Of a DNA stretch of 46,237 bases, positions 44,101 to 46,237 are shown piece after piece. A model generated the notes under the pieces. The model was given only the letters and a program-made list of their open reading frames with translations, searched no databases and was not told the DNA's origin. The stretch is from assembly GCF_023701485.1 (NCBI RefSeq), contig NZ_JAMQBK010000066.1, positions 1 to 46,237 of the forward strand. Direction: 5' to 3'. The first letter of the stretch is position 1. Every line of letters begins with the position of its first letter. Made by a program: the position numbers and the translations under genes. The stretch comes from Aporhodopirellula aestuarii (GTDB lineage: Bacteria > Planctomycetota > Planctomycetia > Pirellulales > Pirellulaceae).

Positions 44101-44927
44101 AAGGACAAGAGCCAGGAACGAGCAGCGAATCCCAAGACGGAGGCGCACAGAAAGGCAATCCGGGACAGAACGACCAAGGAGAAAACGGCAAGGGCCAGGC
44201 CGACCAAGATCCAAGCGACGATGCCCAATCTACCGGCGATGCCGACACGGATGGAGGGAAGCCTGACGCAGGAAACAGCAATCGATCCGATCCACGTTCG
44301 AAGTCCAACGACGGCTCTGACACCAACCCGCAATCCAAGCAAAATCCTGGCACCGACCCACAAGCCGGCAGTGAAGACGAACCATTTGGCGACGCGAGTA
44401 CCGCGAATAGCGGTAGCGGCGAGCCCGGCCAGTCTTCACCATCCAACAACGATATCAGCGATGAATCGAGCAGTGAATCCGCTCAAGGCGGTGGCTCTGG
44501 ACGATCCGGCGGCGGAACTGGCGACGATCTCCCGATCGAAAACGAGCTACCCGACCCTGTCGATTTGGAGTACACCAAAGCGGCCACGGACATGGTGCTC
44601 GACTACCTCGATGAAACCCGCGCCGATCCCGATCCGGAGTTGCTTGATCGCTTGAAGTGGACCGAGCAAGACCTCAAACGTTTCCGTCAGCGCTGGGAAT
44701 CGATCAAACCGATCGATCAAGGACCACGTGCGGACACACCTCCGCCAAATGAAATCGAAGAAGCCCTTCGAAGCCTCGGCATGAGGCCACCAGAGTCAAC
44801 GCAATCCAATCGCCGCGACCAATCCGACGACATTCGCGGCCTACGCGATTCGGGCAACCGTCGCCCCGCCCCGGCCGACATTCGCGACGCTTTCGAAGCG
44901 TTCCGACGTGGCCTCTCGCGGCCGTAG
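41145..44927 (+). CDS. Giant DUF4175-like membrane protein with Gln/Gly-rich repeat tail
   Basis: 1260 residues. TTG start; an in-frame stop lies six codons upstream and no ATG is available. Membrane helices near 50-67, 78-97 and 178-197. Residues about 210-590 form beta-rich exported-type domains, with the DUF4175-type segment VVYTPPAYTGKTKHTG and IRVIEDLPPEITIVVPQQ. From about 595 to 1120 the chain is of extreme low complexity: Gln, Gly, Asn, Asp, Ser and Glu, no Cys and almost no hydrophobic residues. Inside it eleven 5-residue units (GKGQQ/GEGQQ) lie at residues 637-691. The end (about 1126-1260) is a folded helical domain (DPVDLEYTKAATDMVLDYLDE, WTEQDLKRFRQRWESI). Probably a cell-envelope protein. 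Confidence 0.85.
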   Translation: MSPSVPQVTENRNPKIRNSDAAPHPAPGGSIESFVLERIASAQSALWRAELTRRVLTLVIAAMAVGLVWLVMDQWIWSPGVLGRSLIAIGLIGSTAAYAYFRLWPVVHLRIREDYAARALERDHPELGHSLSSYVSLRQQRATHPRGQLADRVVQSVGASVAAKLKHTDAPPSEATGLMSWWAATIALIAALAMYSIISPKNSIQSAARLVQPLSTLDAPRRVQITDVSPGDTESLAGRSLEISATVKHLRDDEPVYFRWASANNADAKATAVSTTASDTAVSQQIRLIANEANGPSDRFSASVPISHHAHGTRQYHILAGDASAGPFDVTIRDTPVVQVREVVYTPPAYTGKTKHTGHTGSIQGVDGTLVELSAVVNRPISRAIIEFNPRKVGQDLQATAGASEMTISTDGTTVAFAFPLRSRRGGAVELQDYRVRVWDDAGQTNADPIIYPIRVIEDLPPEITIVVPQQSAKDVPIDAEQLFEIHAADVDFGLAEVEIEIHRGIDLIARSSLWKEPGGKRGNQVIEYRFRPSRMIVVGRGGGIQASRGSGLNVGDEVEVVAIATDNRIDPNDPSIVPGVTRTPPVLLRITAASGDPASQAPAQDQPQGGRDASNQTGENQSGGGEQGQSGGGQSGKAQQGEGQQGEGQQGKGQQGKGQQGKGQQGEGQQGEGQQGEGQQGEGQQGERQQQNMPQDGGSAESGERDPQSGQNTGNQQPNNDQSTDAGGETSTDGESGSGKQGGKPRQGQRSDSSDAAREQPPQDDGEAFERIQEYLKDKQKGQSGNQDGTSQQAEPDGSPENDQTGSDSANGQNSSSPDNRQNGSQNQMANQENNGTPESQDDSINNEGETGQNQSAENGTADPNGNQTGSQKPEDQKGTEGNGAPKNDAGQDPATNEDDQTQKRDGENSQSPSGKSPRGDDPSSMNQRNESDNGSGEKGGGEQSDPGNGQKAESDPGQTDGDPGQSQDNDQTGENGSSNEQSAEGQEPGTSSESQDGGAQKGNPGQNDQGENGKGQADQDPSDDAQSTGDADTDGGKPDAGNSNRSDPRSKSNDGSDTNPQSKQNPGTDPQAGSEDEPFGDASTANSGSGEPGQSSPSNNDISDESSSESAQGGGSGRSGGGTGDDLPIENELPDPVDLEYTKAATDMVLDYLDETRADPDPELLDRLKWTEQDLKRFRQRWESIKPIDQGPRADTPPPNEIEEALRSLGMRPPESTQSNRRDQSDDIRGLRDSGNRRPAPADIRDAFEAFRRGLSRP
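43053..43217 (+). repeat. Tandem 15-bp coding repeat, 11 units
   Basis: Eleven near-identical 15-base units (GGACAGCAGGGxGAA type) encoding GKGQQ or GEGQQ in the giant gene. The first and last units are degenerate (GKAQQ, GERQQ). Unit length is a multiple of three, so copy-number changes keep the frame. Confidence 0.9.
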
Positions 44928-44967
44928 CACGACAAGGTCCGCGGCCGTGCAAGACCATTGACCTCGT

Positions 44968-44995
44968 AGCGTGATTCGATCGATCGAATCACGCT
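44968..44995. promoter_or_regulatory. Perfect 28-bp palindrome upstream of the SodC-like gene
   Basis: AGCGTGATTCGATC followed directly by its reverse complement GATCGAATCACGCT, with no loop. It lies 40 bases after the giant gene and 114 bases before the SodC-like gene. Could be an operator or an RNA hairpin; no T-run follows. Confidence 0.65.
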
Positions 44996-45109
44996 CGCGG
45001 TCATTGGCCGGCACACGAACTGGCATATCTTTTGCAACTCAGACAGGTGTCGTTCAGCAATTCTTCGATGTGCTGAACATCTCGATACCAAAGCACCTGA
45101 GGATACAAA

Positions 45110-45748
45110 ATGAACTTTCGAAAACCGCTGCACCTACTCGCGTCGTCATTCGTGGTTGTTGCGATGGCGGGATGCGACAGTGCCACCGACGACACCAGTT
45201 TGACCGACGACACAACGACGCCCGTCGTTACCCACGACACCGCCCCGCACGCCGATCCAACCGCACACACCGACGTCACCTCAGACATCGACGGCTCGGC
45301 GGAAGTGATCCAAGCTACCACGACGCTGGTCGCGATCGGCAACAGCGGCGTGGAAGGCACGATCGATTTCCGCCAAGAAGACAACACGGTCAAAATCACC
45401 GGCGAGGTCCGCGGTCTCAAACCAGGATTGCATGGGTTTCATATTCACGAGAAAGGTGACCTATCTGACACTGAAACAGGAAAATCCGCGGGCGGACACT
45501 TCAACCCAACCAACGAACCTCACGGCAAACCTTCTGATGAGGAACGACACGTCGGCGACCTCGGAAACATCGAAGCGAATGAGGACGGAGTTGCAAAAAT
45601 CGACATTCAGGATGACGTGATCTCGTTGCGAGGCGAGAACTCGATCATCGGTCGATCGCTCATGATCCACGAAGGAGAGGACAAATTCACGCAACCGAGC
45701 GGCGACGCGGGCGGACGAGTCGCGTTCGGCAAGATCGAGAGCAAGTAA
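45110..45748 (+). CDS. Cu/Zn superoxide dismutase-like lipoprotein without disulfide cysteines
   Basis: 212 residues, ATG with GAGGA six bases upstream. Lipobox M-A-G-C (Cys22) after LLASSFVVVA, so it is membrane-anchored facing the periplasm. A Thr/Asp/His-rich linker spans 23-65. The SodC domain has all metal ligands by alignment: His111 and His113 (GFHIHEKGD), His130 (GGHFNP), His138 (HGKP), His147 and Asp150 (RHVGDLGN), His187 (IHEGED), and Arg203 (GGRVAFG). The two cysteines that form the conserved disulfide are missing: the loop reads GDLSDTETGKSAGGHF and the C-terminal site is GDAGGRV. Cys22 is the only cysteine. Dismutation of superoxide is expected but the fold lacks its usual staple. 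Confidence 0.85.
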   Translation: MNFRKPLHLLASSFVVVAMAGCDSATDDTSLTDDTTTPVVTHDTAPHADPTAHTDVTSDIDGSAEVIQATTTLVAIGNSGVEGTIDFRQEDNTVKITGEVRGLKPGLHGFHIHEKGDLSDTETGKSAGGHFNPTNEPHGKPSDEERHVGDLGNIEANEDGVAKIDIQDDVISLRGENSIIGRSLMIHEGEDKFTQPSGDAGGRVAFGKIESK

Positions 45749-45749
45749 T

Positions 45750-45768
45750 CGAGACACAGTCTCGTTTT
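45750..45768 (+). terminator. Short hairpin and T-run after the SodC-like gene
   Basis: CGAGAC-ACA-GTCTCG followed by TTTT, two bases after the stop codon. The GAGAC/GTCTC core is the mirror of the palindromes at 2301 and 11895. Confidence 0.6.
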
Positions 45769-45774
45769 GAATAA

Positions 45775-45795
45775 CGACGGATGATCCATCCGTCG
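45775..45795. repeat. Hairpin CGACGGATG-ATC-CATCCGTCG
   Basis: Perfect 9-bp arms, 3-base loop, second in a series of hairpins after the SodC-like gene. Confidence 0.55.
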
Positions 45796-45893
45796 CGGCG
45801 TGCGATTCTTTCAGCGGCGAATCCTGCACAGCCATCGTCGGATGGCCGAGCACGACGGTTCGCCCAACCCTGGAATCACACGCACCCAAACCG

Positions 45894-45926
45894 GAGCCCA
45901 CGGCAGTCGCCGTGGGCTCTTTTTTT
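45894..45926 (+). terminator. Strong rho-independent terminator
   Basis: Perfect 11-bp GC-rich stem GAGCCCACGGC (45894-45904) / GCCGTGGGCTC (45909-45919), loop AGTC, followed by seven Ts. It is 145 bases after the SodC-like stop; no gene is seen between, so it probably ends that transcript or an unseen small RNA. Confidence 0.88.
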
Positions 45927-45969
45927 GGTTGTATCCAATATTTCGCCAATGCCTTGTCACGCACTCAAA

Positions 45970-45987
45970 CCCGGACTGGCGTCCGGG
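45970..45987. repeat. Hairpin CCCGGAC-TGGC-GTCCGGG
   Basis: Perfect 7-bp arms, 4-base loop; fourth hairpin in the gene-free stretch 45749-46237. Confidence 0.5.
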
Positions 45988-46045
45988 ACCATCGCATGCC
46001 GTCGATATCGCGACTTTGATTTAATTAGTGCGGGATTTCAAAAGT

Positions 46046-46201
46046 AGCGGAACGGCGCAAGCGGGCTGTTGATTTAGTGAGCCGTCGGCGCTAGCCGCGG
46101 GCCGTACGGCTACGATGCGCGCATTGGACGCCCGCAGCTAGCGCTGTCGGCTCACTCATGTTTGCGAAACGACTAACTCAACAGTCCGCAAGCCGTCCGG
46201 T
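46046..46201 (-). repeat. Dispersed repeat, copy D, split by an insertion
   Basis: TAGCGGAACGGCGCAAGC (46046-46062) resumes as CGCAAGCCGTCCGGTA (46187-46201) after the inserted element. Joining the two restores the minus-strand form of the GGACGGC...GCCGTTCC unit seen at 11938, 18317 and 18444. Confidence 0.72.
46063..46187. mobile_element. MITE-like element with terminal inverted repeats
   Basis: About 125 bases, no coding capacity. Ends GGGCTGTTGATTTAGT (left) and, read inward from the right, GGACTGTTGAGTTAGT: 14 of 16 match. Subterminal arms GTGAGCC...GCGCTAGC...GCGGGC pair over about 26 bases with three mismatches, so it folds as one long hairpin. It is flanked by GCAAGC on both sides (46057-46062 and 46188-46193), consistent with a 6- or 7-bp target duplication in copy D of the dispersed repeat. 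Confidence 0.75.
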
Positions 46202-46237
46202 AAGAGGAGAGGCGTAGGCCGGACCAAGGTGCCTAAG

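Noticed and set aside
42916..44214. 432-codon minus-strand frame opposite the giant protein's repeat region
   Set aside because: Shadow of the low-complexity coding sequence; Arg/Leu-rich with no natural domain.

Overview
The window looks like chromosomal DNA of a marine planctomycete close to Rhodopirellula (Pirellulaceae). This is inferred from the gene families, not from a marker gene. They include an exported formylglycine sulfatase, a ThuA-domain protein, a DUF1570 protein, a very large DUF4175-like membrane protein with a Gln/Gly-rich tail, a pyrophosphate-type phosphofructokinase, a di-heme c-type cytochrome lipoprotein, and many exported or lipid-anchored proteins. Base composition is moderately GC-rich. 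Genes lie on both strands in short runs, and several genes start at GTG or TTG. I saw no rRNA, tRNA, CRISPR array, prophage or complete insertion sequence.

Layout. Bases 1-2525 hold four small plus-strand genes of mostly unknown role (DUF2004-like, a two-helix membrane protein, an unknown, a thioredoxin fold without its cysteines), followed by short palindromes. Bases 2526-5163 form a compact minus-strand operon: alpha/beta hydrolase, fused MlaF-MlaE lipid ABC transporter, small charged helical protein. Then come pyrophosphate-type phosphofructokinase with a clear terminator, a sugar-phosphate isomerase-like protein, a ~1050-residue exported protein and a shortened PstS-like protein. Bases 11.8-20.2 kb hold a ThuA protein, a small HExxH protein, an exported dienelactone hydrolase, an NmrA-type oxidoreductase, a DUF1570 protein and SelO, with two copies of a dispersed repeat. 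Bases 20.5-34.4 kb hold sulfatase plus esterase, an MgtC/DUF4010 membrane protein, a CDF metal exporter, a lipoprotein, a YdcF-type protein, the run DUF4261-DUF2461-SMP-30, an amino-acid permease and a di-heme cytochrome. Bases 34.4-40.5 kb are all minus strand: acyltransferase, two zinc-ribbon membrane paralogues, a PII protein, aspartate-semialdehyde dehydrogenase and an HTH protein. The last part holds the DUF4175-like giant, a perfect 28-bp palindrome, a Cu/Zn superoxide dismutase-like lipoprotein, a cluster of hairpins and, at the edge, a MITE-like element inserted in a copy of the dispersed repeat.

The points most worth following are: the hydrolase/MlaFE fusion/coiled-coil operon; the PII protein that keeps the uridylylation tyrosine but ends just before the C-loop arginines, next to asd and two zinc-ribbon membrane proteins; the PstS-like protein that appears to lack its middle; the SodC-like protein with all metal ligands but no disulfide; and the repeat family with a nested MITE. 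I found no defence island or obvious new multi-gene system beyond these.
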